NCBI RefSeq assembly: GCF_003730115.1 | Contig: NZ_RJVP01000008.1 | Coordinates: forward strand, 1-64,000 | DNA length: 64,000 nt | Direction of reading: 5' to 3' | From: Pseudomethylobacillus aquaticus | GTDB taxonomy: Bacteria > Pseudomonadota > Gammaproteobacteria > Burkholderiales > Methylophilaceae | Shown: piece after piece, positions 19,281 to 27,290 of the stretch | Layout: each line of letters opens with the position of its first letter | Numbering within the stretch: position 1 is the stretch's first letter | Notes under the pieces: model-generated | What the model was told of the DNA's origin: nothing | What the model saw: the letters and a program-made list of their open reading frames with translations, nothing else | Database searches by the model: none | Translations under genes and position numbers: made by a program

Positions 19281-19363
19281 CGTCATCCCGGCGCAGGCCT
19301 GGATCCAGGTAGGGTTTAGATAATTCTGATTCTCTGGATTCCAGCCTGCACTGGAATGACGGG
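19281..19363. repeat. Imperfect inverted repeat of dispersed CGTCATTCC type
   Basis: The left arm (19281-19309, starting CGTCATCCCGGCGCAGGC) and right arm (19334-19363, ending GGAATGACGGG) are imperfect reverse complements over about 27 bases. Both resemble the common dispersed repeat with CGTCATTCC ends and GGAATGACG complement found between genes in many beta- and gammaproteobacteria. It lies between the convergent gatB and pyrE and could also act as a bidirectional transcript end. Whether it is multicopy cannot be seen in this window. Confidence 0.65.
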
Positions 19364-19386
19364 CTATTCAGGCCAAGCCGTATTGG

Positions 19387-20022
19387 TCAGACCACGCCGT
19401 ATTGTGCGCGGTAGGCTTGTACCGCAGGTTTGAAGCCCGCCAGTTCTGGTGCATCGTCCAGGTAGCGGATCAAATCCGCCAGAGTGGCGATCTTGATGAC
19501 CGGGATGGTCTGTTCCACTTCCTGCACTGCTGACAAAGCACCCAGGCCACGTTCCTGGCGGTCGATGGCGATGGCCACGCCGGCGGGCGTCGCGCCAGCC
19601 GCACGGATGATGTCCACCGATTCACGTACCGAAGTGCCGGCCGAGATCACGTCATCCACGATCAGCACACGTCCCGCCAGCGGTGCCCCCACGATGCTGC
19701 CGCCTTCGCCGTGGTCCTTGGCTTCCTTGCGGTTGTAGGCATACGGCAGATTGCGACCCTGGCGGGCCAGTGCGATGCTGATGCTGGCCGCCAGCGTGAT
19801 GCCTTTGTACGCCGGGCCGAACAGCATGTCGATCTGCAGACCGGATTTAAGAATGGCAGCGGCGTAGAACTCACCCAGTTTCATCAGGCTTTCGCCGTCA
19901 TTGAACAAGCCGGCATTGAAAAAATACGGACTCAGGCGGCCTGCCTTGGTCTTGAATTCGCCAAAGCGCAGCACTTGCTTTTGAATGGCGAAACGGATGA
20001 AATCCTGAGTGAAATCGTTCAT
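19387..20022 (-). CDS. pyrE: Orotate phosphoribosyltransferase
   Basis: PyrE joins orotate to PRPP in de novo pyrimidine synthesis. The ATG at 20022 gives a 211-residue protein starting [14 protein letters not shown], the usual family N-terminus; longer in-frame starts extend into the divergent xth gene. Motifs are [16 protein letters not shown] (orotate site), [13 protein letters not shown] (mobile catalytic loop) and the PRPP signature [13 protein letters not shown]. Its start is only about 22 bases from the xth start, so promoters must overlap coding sequence. Confidence 0.96.
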   Translation of the reverse strand: MNDFTQDFIRFAIQKQVLRFGEFKTKAGRLSPYFFNAGLFNDGESLMKLGEFYAAAILKSGLQIDMLFGPAYKGITLAASISIALARQGRNLPYAYNRKEAKDHGEGGSIVGAPLAGRVLIVDDVISAGTSVRESVDIIRAAGATPAGVAIAIDRQERGLGALSAVQEVEQTIPVIKIATLADLIRYLDDAPELAGFKPAVQAYRAQYGVV

Positions 20023-20044
20023 GACATGAAATGAGAAATTGATC

Positions 20045-20833
20045 TTGCGCATTATATCGTTAAACCTCAACGGCATCCGTTCTGCCACTAGCAAAGGCTA
20101 TTACCCTTGGCTGGCTGGCCAGCAGGCGGACATCGTCTGCATGCAGGAGATCAAGGCACAGGCGGCCGACATGACCGCCCAGATGCACAACCCGGACGGC
20201 TATCAGGGTTATTTCCACTATGCCGAGAAGAAGGGCTACAGCGGTGTGGGCGTCTACGCAAAGCGTCAGCCCGATGTGCTGGTCCAGGGCTTGGGCATCG
20301 CGGATATCGACAACGAAGGCCGTTATCTGGAAGCGCAGTTCAACGACACGCCAGTCGGGCCGCTCAGTGTGGTGTCGCTGTATCTGCCGTCCGGTTCCAG
20401 CGGCGAAGAGCGTCAGGCCTTCAAGTTCAGCGTGATGGCGCGTTTTCTGCCGCACTTGCAGGCGCTGAAAGCCAGTGGACGCGAAGTGATCGTGTGCGGC
20501 GACTGGAACATCGCACACAAGGAAGCCGACCTGAAGAACTGGAAAGGCAACAAGAAGAACTCCGGCTTTCTGCCTGAAGAACGGGCCTGGCTGACCGAGT
20601 TGTTCGACAGTGTGGGCTGGGTGGATGTGTACCGCAGCCTGCATCCGGAGACCACCGACGATTGTTACACCTGGTGGAGTAACCGCGGCCAGGCCTGGGC
20701 CAAGAACGTGGGCTGGCGTATCGATTACCAGATCGCCACGCCGGGCATCGCGGCGCTGGCGCGCAGTGCCAGCATCTACAAAGCGGAGCGTTTTAGCGAC
20801 CATGCCCCGCTGATCGTTGATTACGCAGTGTGA
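20045..20833 (+). CDS. xth: Exodeoxyribonuclease III (AP endonuclease)
   Basis: The enzyme cuts DNA at abasic sites in base excision repair. The product is about 262 residues. No ATG start is available; TTG at 20045 gives [14 protein letters not shown], the family N-terminus, and a second TTG lies at 20039. Motifs are CMQEIKAQ (metal-binding Glu), [25 protein letters not shown] and the terminal [12 protein letters not shown] with catalytic Asp-His. It is divergent from pyrE, a frequent arrangement in betaproteobacteria. Confidence 0.94.
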   Translation: MRIISLNLNGIRSATSKGYYPWLAGQQADIVCMQEIKAQAADMTAQMHNPDGYQGYFHYAEKKGYSGVGVYAKRQPDVLVQGLGIADIDNEGRYLEAQFNDTPVGPLSVVSLYLPSGSSGEERQAFKFSVMARFLPHLQALKASGREVIVCGDWNIAHKEADLKNWKGNKKNSGFLPEERAWLTELFDSVGWVDVYRSLHPETTDDCYTWWSNRGQAWAKNVGWRIDYQIATPGIAALARSASIYKAERFSDHAPLIVDYAV

Positions 20834-20884
20834 TCGCTTGATGAACTGCTTGTATGGCGCCAGCGGCGCTACTGAAAGTGCTGT

Positions 20885-21754
20885 GTGGAATTAGTGCTGG
20901 TGGGTGGACGCATCCTGTTCTCGTCCTTCTCCAACGTGATACAGAAGCAGCTGGCCGGGTTTGGTTTGCATCCCTACCTGATCGTGGTCGGTACTTATTA
21001 CGGGCTGGCGCTGCTGGCTTTGCCCTGGGTGTTCTGGCTGCCAGCGGGAGATCTGGCGTTCACCTTCTGGTGGAACATCGCACTGGCGTCCTTGTTCGAT
21101 GTGGGCGGCTGGTTGCTGCTGGTGTTGTCACTGTCCAGAACCGATCTGTCCATCTTCGGGCCGCTCAACGCCTATAAAGTGGTGGCCTCCATGTTGCTGG
21201 CGCTGGTGTTCCTGCATGAGGTTCCCAGCCTGCAGGGACTAGCAGGGGTAACCATCATCGTAGGCGGCAGCTTTTTGCTGATGCCTGCCGCCAAGGCGGG
21301 GACGGCACGCTGGCAGTTGTTATGGCGCGACAAAGGCGTGCAGGCGCGCTTTGCTTCCATCCTGCTGTTTTCTATCGGTACCCTGTTCCTGAAGGGGGCC
21401 TTGCTGGCCAGCGATGCGCTGACCACGCTCATTTTCTGGTGTCTGAGCGGCTTGCCCATGCTGTTGCTGGCCAATGCCGCGTTCGGACAGAGCACGCTCA
21501 AGCAGGGTGTGCAGGAGTTGCAGCAACATCCGGGACGGGTGCTGGTGGTGGGCGTGACTGTGTTCGTCATGCAGTACTGCACGCTGGTGTTGCTGTCGCA
21601 GATGCTGGTGGCCTATGCGCTGGCTCTGTTCCAGATGGGCATGCTGCTGCAGGTGTTGCTGGGTTATCGAATATTCCGCGAGCCACATGTCATCAGAAGG
21701 CTGCTGGCCAGTCTGGTGATGATCGCGGGCAGCCTGCTGGTGTTGCTGACCTGA
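20885..21754 (+). CDS. EamA/DMT-superfamily membrane transporter
   Basis: The 289-residue protein starts at GTG and has about ten hydrophobic helices arranged in two halves, each resembling an EamA repeat (for example LSLSRTDLSIFGPLNAYKVVASMLLALVFLHEVPSLQGLAGVTIIVGG in the first half). DMT family members export or import small metabolites, but the substrate cannot be read from sequence. It stands alone between xth and the bufferin operon. Its start has only a weak ribosome-binding site (GTGCTGTG). Confidence 0.75.
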   Translation: MELVLVGGRILFSSFSNVIQKQLAGFGLHPYLIVVGTYYGLALLALPWVFWLPAGDLAFTFWWNIALASLFDVGGWLLLVLSLSRTDLSIFGPLNAYKVVASMLLALVFLHEVPSLQGLAGVTIIVGGSFLLMPAAKAGTARWQLLWRDKGVQARFASILLFSIGTLFLKGALLASDALTTLIFWCLSGLPMLLLANAAFGQSTLKQGVQELQQHPGRVLVVGVTVFVMQYCTLVLLSQMLVAYALALFQMGMLLQVLLGYRIFREPHVIRRLLASLVMIAGSLLVLLT

Positions 21755-21931
21755 ACGTCACATCTGTTTTACTCCTCTTGCTCAAAATAATTGTAAGTCC
21801 CTGAGGCTGACTGCGACTGATGAAAGTCGTGAGTTGGCGCCTGTGTGGGTGTGACTCTTTCGATGATGAAGCGGCGGCCACAGGCTGCGACCGGTTCATC
21901 CCATCCATATCAAATCAAGAGAGGACATTCC

Positions 21932-22201
21932 ATGTCGACCGAAACCCAATCCAAGGTACGTCAAGGCACCATGATCGCACTCGGCGCTGCTGCGCTGATC
22001 CTGGCAGGCTGTGCCAGTACCGGCACCAATACCGCCAGCACGTCTGCCAAAGTCCATTGCGCTGGCCTGAATTCCTGTAAGGGCACCAGTGACTGCAAGA
22101 CCGCAGAAAACGCCTGCAAAGGCCAGAACGCCTGTAAAGGCCATGGCTTCCTGAGCATGACGGCAGCGGAATGCACCTCCAAGGGTGGCAAGATCATCTA
22201 A
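21932..22201 (+). CDS. bufA: Bufferin-type Cys-rich metallophore precursor (BufA2-like)
   Basis: This 89-residue ribosomal peptide precursor has a hydrophobic export segment (about 13-27) and then six Cys at 43, 49, 55, 62, 68 and 81 in a repeated CKG pattern ([19 protein letters not shown]). That is how the BufA2 family of periplasmic bufferins looks. In characterised bufferins a DUF692 (MNIO) enzyme converts cysteines to thiooxazoles that bind copper. The ATG at 21932 has AGAGAGGA upstream; a longer frame lacks this. Unusually, the export segment ends in LILAGC (Cys27), a lipobox, so the peptide may be membrane-anchored. It heads an operon with bufB and bufC. Confidence 0.85.
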   Translation: MSTETQSKVRQGTMIALGAAALILAGCASTGTNTASTSAKVHCAGLNSCKGTSDCKTAENACKGQNACKGHGFLSMTAAECTSKGGKII

Positions 22202-22275
22202 GTCTGGCGGGGTGCCTGCATCCGGGCCGGCCTTGTGCCCCCGGATCCTGGTACCCCATCTTTCATATTCAAGCC

Positions 22276-23187
22276 ATGATCACTTCGCCACCGCATCCCT
22301 TGACGGATGATTTCCTGGGTTTCGGCCTGGGTTTGCGCACACCGCATTATCAGGCCTTGCTTGATGATGATCACGCCATCGACTGGCTGGAGATCATCTC
22401 CGAGAACTACATGATCCCGGGCGGCAAGCCGCTGCATTATCTGGATCGCCTGCGTGCCCGTTATCCCATGGTCATGCACGGCGTGTCCTTGTCCATCGGC
22501 TCTACCGATGCGCTAGATCTCGATTATCTGCGTGATCTGCGCACACTGGCCGACCGCATCGAGCCAGCCTGGATCTCCGATCACCTGTGCTGGACCGGCA
22601 TCCACGGTCAGAACATGCATGACCTGCTGCCACTGCCTTACACCGAAGAAACGGCCTATCACGTGGCCAGCCGCGTACGTCAGGTTCAGGACCTGCTGGG
22701 GCGACGCATCCTGCTGGAGAACGTCTCCAGCTACGCGAGTTATGTGGATTCCTGCATGAGCGAGTGGGAGTTTATCTCGCTGGTTTGCGAGCAGGCAGAC
22801 TGCCTGTTGCTGCTGGACGTGAACAATATCTATGTCAGCAGCTATAACCATGCGTTCGACCCGCGCGATTTCATCGCTGGCGTGCCGGCCGAGCGCGTAC
22901 AGCAGATCCATCTGGCCGGACACCATCATCACGGCGACTACATCATCGACACGCACGATGCGCCGGTGATCGATCCGGTATGGGACTTGTATGCGCATGC
23001 GCTGGCACATCTGGGGCCGGTCGCCACCATGATAGAGCGCGATGACCAGATACCTCCGCTGATCGAGCTGGTTGAAGAGCTGGCTAAGGCACGTCAGATC
23101 GCGCAGCCCTATTTGAATCATCCACTCCCATGGCAGCAAGCGGATCTTTCAAGCAAGCTGGGTTTGCCGATGGCCATGAGCGTATGA
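22276..23187 (+). CDS. bufB: MNIO-family (DUF692) multinuclear iron oxidase, bufferin maturase BufB
   Basis: MNIO enzymes use a di- or tri-iron centre to modify peptide cysteines. The 303-residue protein starts at the ATG at 22276 ([13 protein letters not shown]). It has a TIM-barrel pattern with candidate metal ligands in [60 protein letters not shown], the His cluster [20 protein letters not shown], and TMIERDD. It starts 74 bases after bufA and overlaps bufC by four bases, which is the bufABC order. Substrate assignment to the adjacent precursor is by context. Confidence 0.92.
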   Translation: MITSPPHPLTDDFLGFGLGLRTPHYQALLDDDHAIDWLEIISENYMIPGGKPLHYLDRLRARYPMVMHGVSLSIGSTDALDLDYLRDLRTLADRIEPAWISDHLCWTGIHGQNMHDLLPLPYTEETAYHVASRVRQVQDLLGRRILLENVSSYASYVDSCMSEWEFISLVCEQADCLLLLDVNNIYVSSYNHAFDPRDFIAGVPAERVQQIHLAGHHHHGDYIIDTHDAPVIDPVWDLYAHALAHLGPVATMIERDDQIPPLIELVEELAKARQIAQPYLNHPLPWQQADLSSKLGLPMAMSV

Positions 23188-23969
23188 GCCAGCTGGCCGA
23201 GTTGCAATCCGCTTTTCAGTCTTATCTCGGTGGTAGCACACTGGCGGTGGATTTTGAGCGCCGTATACAGGCCGATGGCAAGATCAGCGCGTCGCGCCGT
23301 CTCGCTATTTATCACGACGCTTACCGCTTGCGGCTCATCGAAGCGCTGGCCACCAGTTATCCCATCTTGTTCAAGTTGCTGGGGGATACGCTGTTTCAAC
23401 AACTGGCCCAGGGCTATGTGGCGCAATATCCTTCAGCGTTCCGCAATCTGCGCTGGTATGGCGCTGAGCTGGCTGACTATCTGGGCACGGCATTGCCACA
23501 GCATCCGGTCGCTGCCGAACTGGCTGATTTTGAGTGGCAACTGGCGCATGCCTTCGATGCAGCCGACACCGCCTTGCTGCAATTGGCTGATCTGGCCGCA
23601 GTGCCTGCTGAGGATTGGGCTGGATTGCGTTTTGAGTTGCAACCATCGGTGCGTCAACTGCCTTTGCGATGGAACACCATCGCCGTGTGGCACGCACTGA
23701 ATCAGGAGCAGGTGCCTCCTAGTCCCGTGATGCTGGATCAGGCGGAGTCTTGCCTGATCTGGCGTCAGCAGCTGGACGCTCATTTTTGCAGCCTGGACGC
23801 GGTCGAAGCATGTGCATTTACGCTGTTGCAACGCGGTGCCAGCTTCGCCGAGATCTGTGATGGTGTGGCTTCGCATGCCGAGGCCGACGATAACGAAACG
23901 GTGATGGTGGCGGCACGCTTGCTGGCAAACTGGCTGGAGCAAGGCTTGATCTGTCGGTTCTATAGGTGA
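23184..23969 (+). CDS. bufC: DUF2063 protein, bufferin precursor-binding partner BufC
   Basis: DUF2063 proteins are usually encoded next to DUF692 enzymes and help present the precursor peptide. The ATG at 23184 overlaps the bufB stop as ATGA and gives 261 residues ([15 protein letters not shown]); the upstream in-frame ATG at 23130 lies well inside bufB. The N-terminal half contains the family stretch [47 protein letters not shown]. The C-terminal half is all-helical. An older label calls the N-terminal region a putative DNA-binding domain, but the operon argues for peptide maturation. No DoxX-type bufD follows. Confidence 0.9.
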   Translation: MSQLAELQSAFQSYLGGSTLAVDFERRIQADGKISASRRLAIYHDAYRLRLIEALATSYPILFKLLGDTLFQQLAQGYVAQYPSAFRNLRWYGAELADYLGTALPQHPVAAELADFEWQLAHAFDAADTALLQLADLAAVPAEDWAGLRFELQPSVRQLPLRWNTIAVWHALNQEQVPPSPVMLDQAESCLIWRQQLDAHFCSLDAVEACAFTLLQRGASFAEICDGVASHAEADDNETVMVAARLLANWLEQGLICRFYR

Positions 23970-24163
23970 ATTTTATGCGTGAGTTCTATACGTGATCAGG
24001 GTTACGTGATCAGCGTCTGCCACGCAGGCGACAGTTCAGTGCCATGATCGCTGGATTGGCTAGTGTTGGATATTACTGCCTTTCAGCAGCTGCGCATTCC
24101 TTGATATCCAGACCCTGACATCTAGGCCTAGACATCTAGGCCAACACATTGAGCACAAACTGC

Positions 24164-24964
24164 TCATGATTTACACAGTGGCATGGCCAGCGCTTGCAAC
24201 ACGTCCCCATTGCCACGGTCCTGCACGAAGACCACGATACCGGCATCACGCTGCTGCCAACCGGCATTCAGGATCAGTAGTTTTTCCAGTGTTTTATCTG
24301 CCGTGTCCAGGCTGAACGGCCCCATCCACTCGCGTACCACATGGTCATGCGTGAGCTCGCGGCCTGCGTTCTCGCCCGCCTTGATGCTGCTGCGCAAGCT
24401 GTTCTCATACACGGCGACGAACAATTCCGCCTGTTTGGCATCGTTGCCTGGGGCAACGCTGGCGCTGGTCTTGAGGCCGAGTTCGCCGGAAGGCAGCTGG
24501 CTGATGCGAATGCCAAGCCTGGCGCGTGCGGCTTGCTTCAGCGTGCCGTTCACGTCACGCGTGAACTGGCTATCGCGACTCCAGCCACGGTAGTCGCGTC
24601 CGTTCAACATGATTTGCGGTGTGTAGACGAAGCCTGCGCCGCCGCGAGCGGCCGCTAGGCGCTGACGGGCCGAGTAGCGTGGGCTGGCGTAGGGGTCCTT
24701 CCAGCCTATGTAATCCCAATAGTCCACATGGAAGGCTAGCGGGATCACCTTGTTCTGGTCGAAGCCGGAGCTGCGCAGGCTGTTCAGCCATTTATCGGCG
24801 GGCGGGCAACTGCTGCAGCCTTCGGAGGTATACAGCTCCACCAAGGGCACACGCTGGTCGCCGCTAGCGGCGCTGCATTCAGCGTAGGCCTGACCACTTT
24901 GTGTGATCAAGGGCAGGGCAAGCAGGCTCAGGGCGATCAGGTTGAGGCTGGACAGAGGGCGCAT
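24164..24964 (-). CDS. DUF1223 thioredoxin-like exported protein
   Basis: Starting at the ATG at 24964, which has AAGGAG upstream, the protein is 266 residues. A signal peptide (LIALSLLALPLITQSGQAYA) precedes VPLVELYTSEGCSSCPPADKWLNSL, a CxxC motif in a thioredoxin-like setting that defines the DUF1223 family, and FHVDYWDYIGWKDPYASPRYSARQR. It is predicted to be periplasmic, with an unproven thiol-redox role. It runs convergent to the bufferin operon and divergent from ampG. A link to copper or thiol chemistry with the bufferin is only suggestive. Confidence 0.85.
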   Translation of the reverse strand: MRPLSSLNLIALSLLALPLITQSGQAYAECSAASGDQRVPLVELYTSEGCSSCPPADKWLNSLRSSGFDQNKVIPLAFHVDYWDYIGWKDPYASPRYSARQRLAAARGGAGFVYTPQIMLNGRDYRGWSRDSQFTRDVNGTLKQAARARLGIRISQLPSGELGLKTSASVAPGNDAKQAELFVAVYENSLRSSIKAGENAGRELTHDHVVREWMGPFSLDTADKTLEKLLILNAGWQQRDAGIVVFVQDRGNGDVLQALAMPLCKS

Positions 24965-25115
24965 GGGGAATCTCCTTGATGTTGCCATTGGTCGCCGCAC
25001 GTGCGTCAGGCTTACAGAATGCGCGTTTGGCCTGCCGATTTGCAGCAGGCAGGCGGGAATGGCGGCCATCCGCTATCATGCTGTTAGCTCGCGATTTCAC
25101 TGGACTGCACGCGTC

Positions 25116-26348
25116 ATGACCTCCTATCTGGAAATTTTCCGTAGCCGCCGCGTGGCGGTGATCTTTCTGCTTGGCTTTTCCTCCGGCCTGCCTTTGGCGC
25201 TGACCGGTGGCACCTTGCAGGCCTGGATGACGGTGGCAGGGGTGGATCTCGCCACCATCGGTATCTTCACGCTGGTTGGTCTGCCTTATACCTGGAAATT
25301 CCTCTGGTCGCCGCTGATGGACCGCTTCGTGCCGCCTTTGCTGGGACGCAGACGCGGCTGGATCGCGGCGACCCAATTACTGCTGGCGCTGGGCATCGCG
25401 GCGATGGGTGCCATGGACCCGGTCAACATGCCCTGGGCGCTGGCGGGATTGGCGGTACTGGTGGCGTTCAGTTCCGCCTCGCAGGATGTGGTGTTCGATG
25501 CCTACCGGGCTGATGTCTTGCGCCCGGCTGAGCGCGGCATCGGGGCGGCGGTCTCGGTGCTGGGCTACCGCCTGGCGATGCTGGTGTCGGGCGCACTGGC
25601 CCTGATCCTGTCTGACCTCATCGGTTGGCAGCAGACCTATTGGCTGATGGCCCTGCTGATGCTGGGCGCCATCGCCGCCACCCTGTTCGGCCCCGAGCCG
25701 GAGACACAGATCACGCCGCCACGCACGCTGGCCGAAGCCGTGGTGGAGCCTTTGCGTGAATTCTTCTCGCGCCATGGTGCCTGGGCCTTGCTGCTATTGA
25801 TCGTGCTCTACAAACTGGGTGATGCCTTCGCAGGCTCCCTGACCACCGCATTTTTGATCCGTGGCGTCGAGTTCACGGCGACGGAAGTGGGGGCCATCAA
25901 TAAGGGCATGGGCTTGATCGCCACGCTGGTGGGCGTGGTGGTGGGTGGAACCTTGATGATACGCTTGGGCTTGTTTCGCTCCTTGCTGCTGTTCGGCATT
26001 CTGCAGGCGGTGTCTAATCTGACGTTTATGTGGCTTGCCGCAGTGGGCAAAAGTTACTGGATCATGGCGCTGGCGGTGGGCATCGAGAACCTGGCCGGCG
26101 GCATGGGCACCGCCGCTTTCGTTGCCTTGCTGATGGCCTTGTGCAACCCCCGGTTCACGGCCAGCCAGTTCGCCTTGTTGTCGGCACTGGCTGCGGTAGG
26201 GCGCGTGTATGTGGGGCCCGTGTCCGGCTATCTGGTGGAATCCATAGGCTGGGTGACGTTCTTTGGCCTGACGTTTCTGATCGCGCTGCCGGGGCTGCTG
26301 CTGCTGTGGCGCTTGCGTGAACGTCTGCAGGCGCTGGATCATGCCTGA
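25116..26348 (+). CDS. ampG: AmpG-like muropeptide MFS permease
   Basis: AmpG imports anhydro-muropeptides for peptidoglycan recycling. The ATG at 25116 gives 410 residues beginning MTSYLEIFRSRRVAVIFLLGFSSGLPLALTGGTLQAW, which closely follows the AmpG N-terminus. YTWKFLWSPLMDRFVPPLLGRRRGW and SSASQDVVFDAYRADVL are further family stretches. About twelve membrane helices are visible. The gene overlaps the next gene by eight bases. Confidence 0.9.
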   Translation: MTSYLEIFRSRRVAVIFLLGFSSGLPLALTGGTLQAWMTVAGVDLATIGIFTLVGLPYTWKFLWSPLMDRFVPPLLGRRRGWIAATQLLLALGIAAMGAMDPVNMPWALAGLAVLVAFSSASQDVVFDAYRADVLRPAERGIGAAVSVLGYRLAMLVSGALALILSDLIGWQQTYWLMALLMLGAIAATLFGPEPETQITPPRTLAEAVVEPLREFFSRHGAWALLLLIVLYKLGDAFAGSLTTAFLIRGVEFTATEVGAINKGMGLIATLVGVVVGGTLMIRLGLFRSLLLFGILQAVSNLTFMWLAAVGKSYWIMALAVGIENLAGGMGTAAFVALLMALCNPRFTASQFALLSALAAVGRVYVGPVSGYLVESIGWVTFFGLTFLIALPGLLLLWRLRERLQALDHA

Positions 26349-27006
26349 ACTTTCTCTGTTATCGGCCTTGCTGGTGGGCTTGCTGGGTGGCGGGCACTGT
26401 GTCGGCATGTGCGGCGGGATCGTGGGCGCTGTCAGCATGACCTTGCCTGGCCAGCGTCCCAGGCTGCCGTTCCTGTTGTCCTATAATCTTGGTCGTATCA
26501 GCAGCTATGCGCTGGCTGGTTTTCTGGCTGGCCTGTTGGGCGCCAGCACGGTGTTCGTCCAGCATATCCTGCCGATCGAGAGGGTGTTGTACGGGCTGGC
26601 CAATCTGATGCTGATACTGCTGGGTTTGTACCTGGCCGGTGTCTGGCATGGCCTGACCTGGCTGGAGCGTCTGGGCAGTCAGGTCTGGCGCTGGCTGCAA
26701 CCATTGGGCAAGCGCTGCCTGCCGGTACGCTCGCTGCCGCAAGCCTTTGCCGTGGGTGCCGTGTGGGGCTGGTTGCCTTGCGGGCTGGTTTACAGTGTGC
26801 TGGTGGTGGCCATGGCCAGCGCCAGCCCGCTGCAAGGCATGGCGCTGATGCTGGCCTTCGGCTTGGGGACTTTGCCCGCGCTGCTGGGCATGGGGCTGGC
26901 CGCAGCACGCATCAAGGGCTGGCTGCAACAGGCCTGGCTGCGGCGTCTGAGCGGTGGCTTGATCCTGGGGTTCGGCCTGGTCGGCCTCGGTCATCTGTTG
27001 CGCTGA
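26341..27006 (+). CDS. TauE/SafE-like integral membrane protein (DsbD-type transmembrane family)
   Basis: The ATG at 26341 gives 221 residues. The sequence has six or so helices with two symmetry-related Cys motifs: GGGHCVGMCGGIVGA near the N-terminus and VWGWLPCGLVYSVLVVAMA in the second half. This pattern marks the family usually named sulfite exporter TauE/SafE, which in proteobacteria is often found near cytochrome oxidase or copper genes and is related to DsbD/CcdA-like proteins. The transported substrate is unknown. It is probably co-translated with ampG because of the overlap. Confidence 0.82.
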   Translation: MPELSLLSALLVGLLGGGHCVGMCGGIVGAVSMTLPGQRPRLPFLLSYNLGRISSYALAGFLAGLLGASTVFVQHILPIERVLYGLANLMLILLGLYLAGVWHGLTWLERLGSQVWRWLQPLGKRCLPVRSLPQAFAVGAVWGWLPCGLVYSVLVVAMASASPLQGMALMLAFGLGTLPALLGMGLAAARIKGWLQQAWLRRLSGGLILGFGLVGLGHLLR

Positions 27007-27290
27007 GCAGGTGATGACGCGCCTGATGATGGTGACTGAGCCGGCCATGCGGCGGCTTGCCAGCGTGCACTGCAGGCATGCGGGCGAACCAGCAACCAGG
27101 TCGGATTGCGGCAGCGCAGCCAGCTTGTAGTATGCTTAGCTATCAGTATGAATAGCCATCACCCCATCACCGCGTTCATGTACTCAGGCATGGTTCCTCT
27201 TAGGTCTTCCTACTGCTGGCCGCTGCTCCACGCCACACTTCCATGTCGACTTTTGCCTGTAGCAAGCGAGCCTGTAGCAAGCGAGGCTGC
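27007..27290. other. Non-coding spacer with a short tandem duplication
   Basis: No convincing gene was seen between the TauE-like gene and the large glycosyltransferase. Near the right end, CTGTAGCAAGCGAG is repeated twice in tandem (about 27257-27286), just before the preferred glycosyltransferase start. Confidence 0.4.

Noticed and set aside
24080-24163. Short direct repeats GACATCTAGGCC between bufC and the DUF1223 gene
   Set aside because: Only two copies of a 12-base unit occur, with no hairpin, tail or flanking element to give them meaning.
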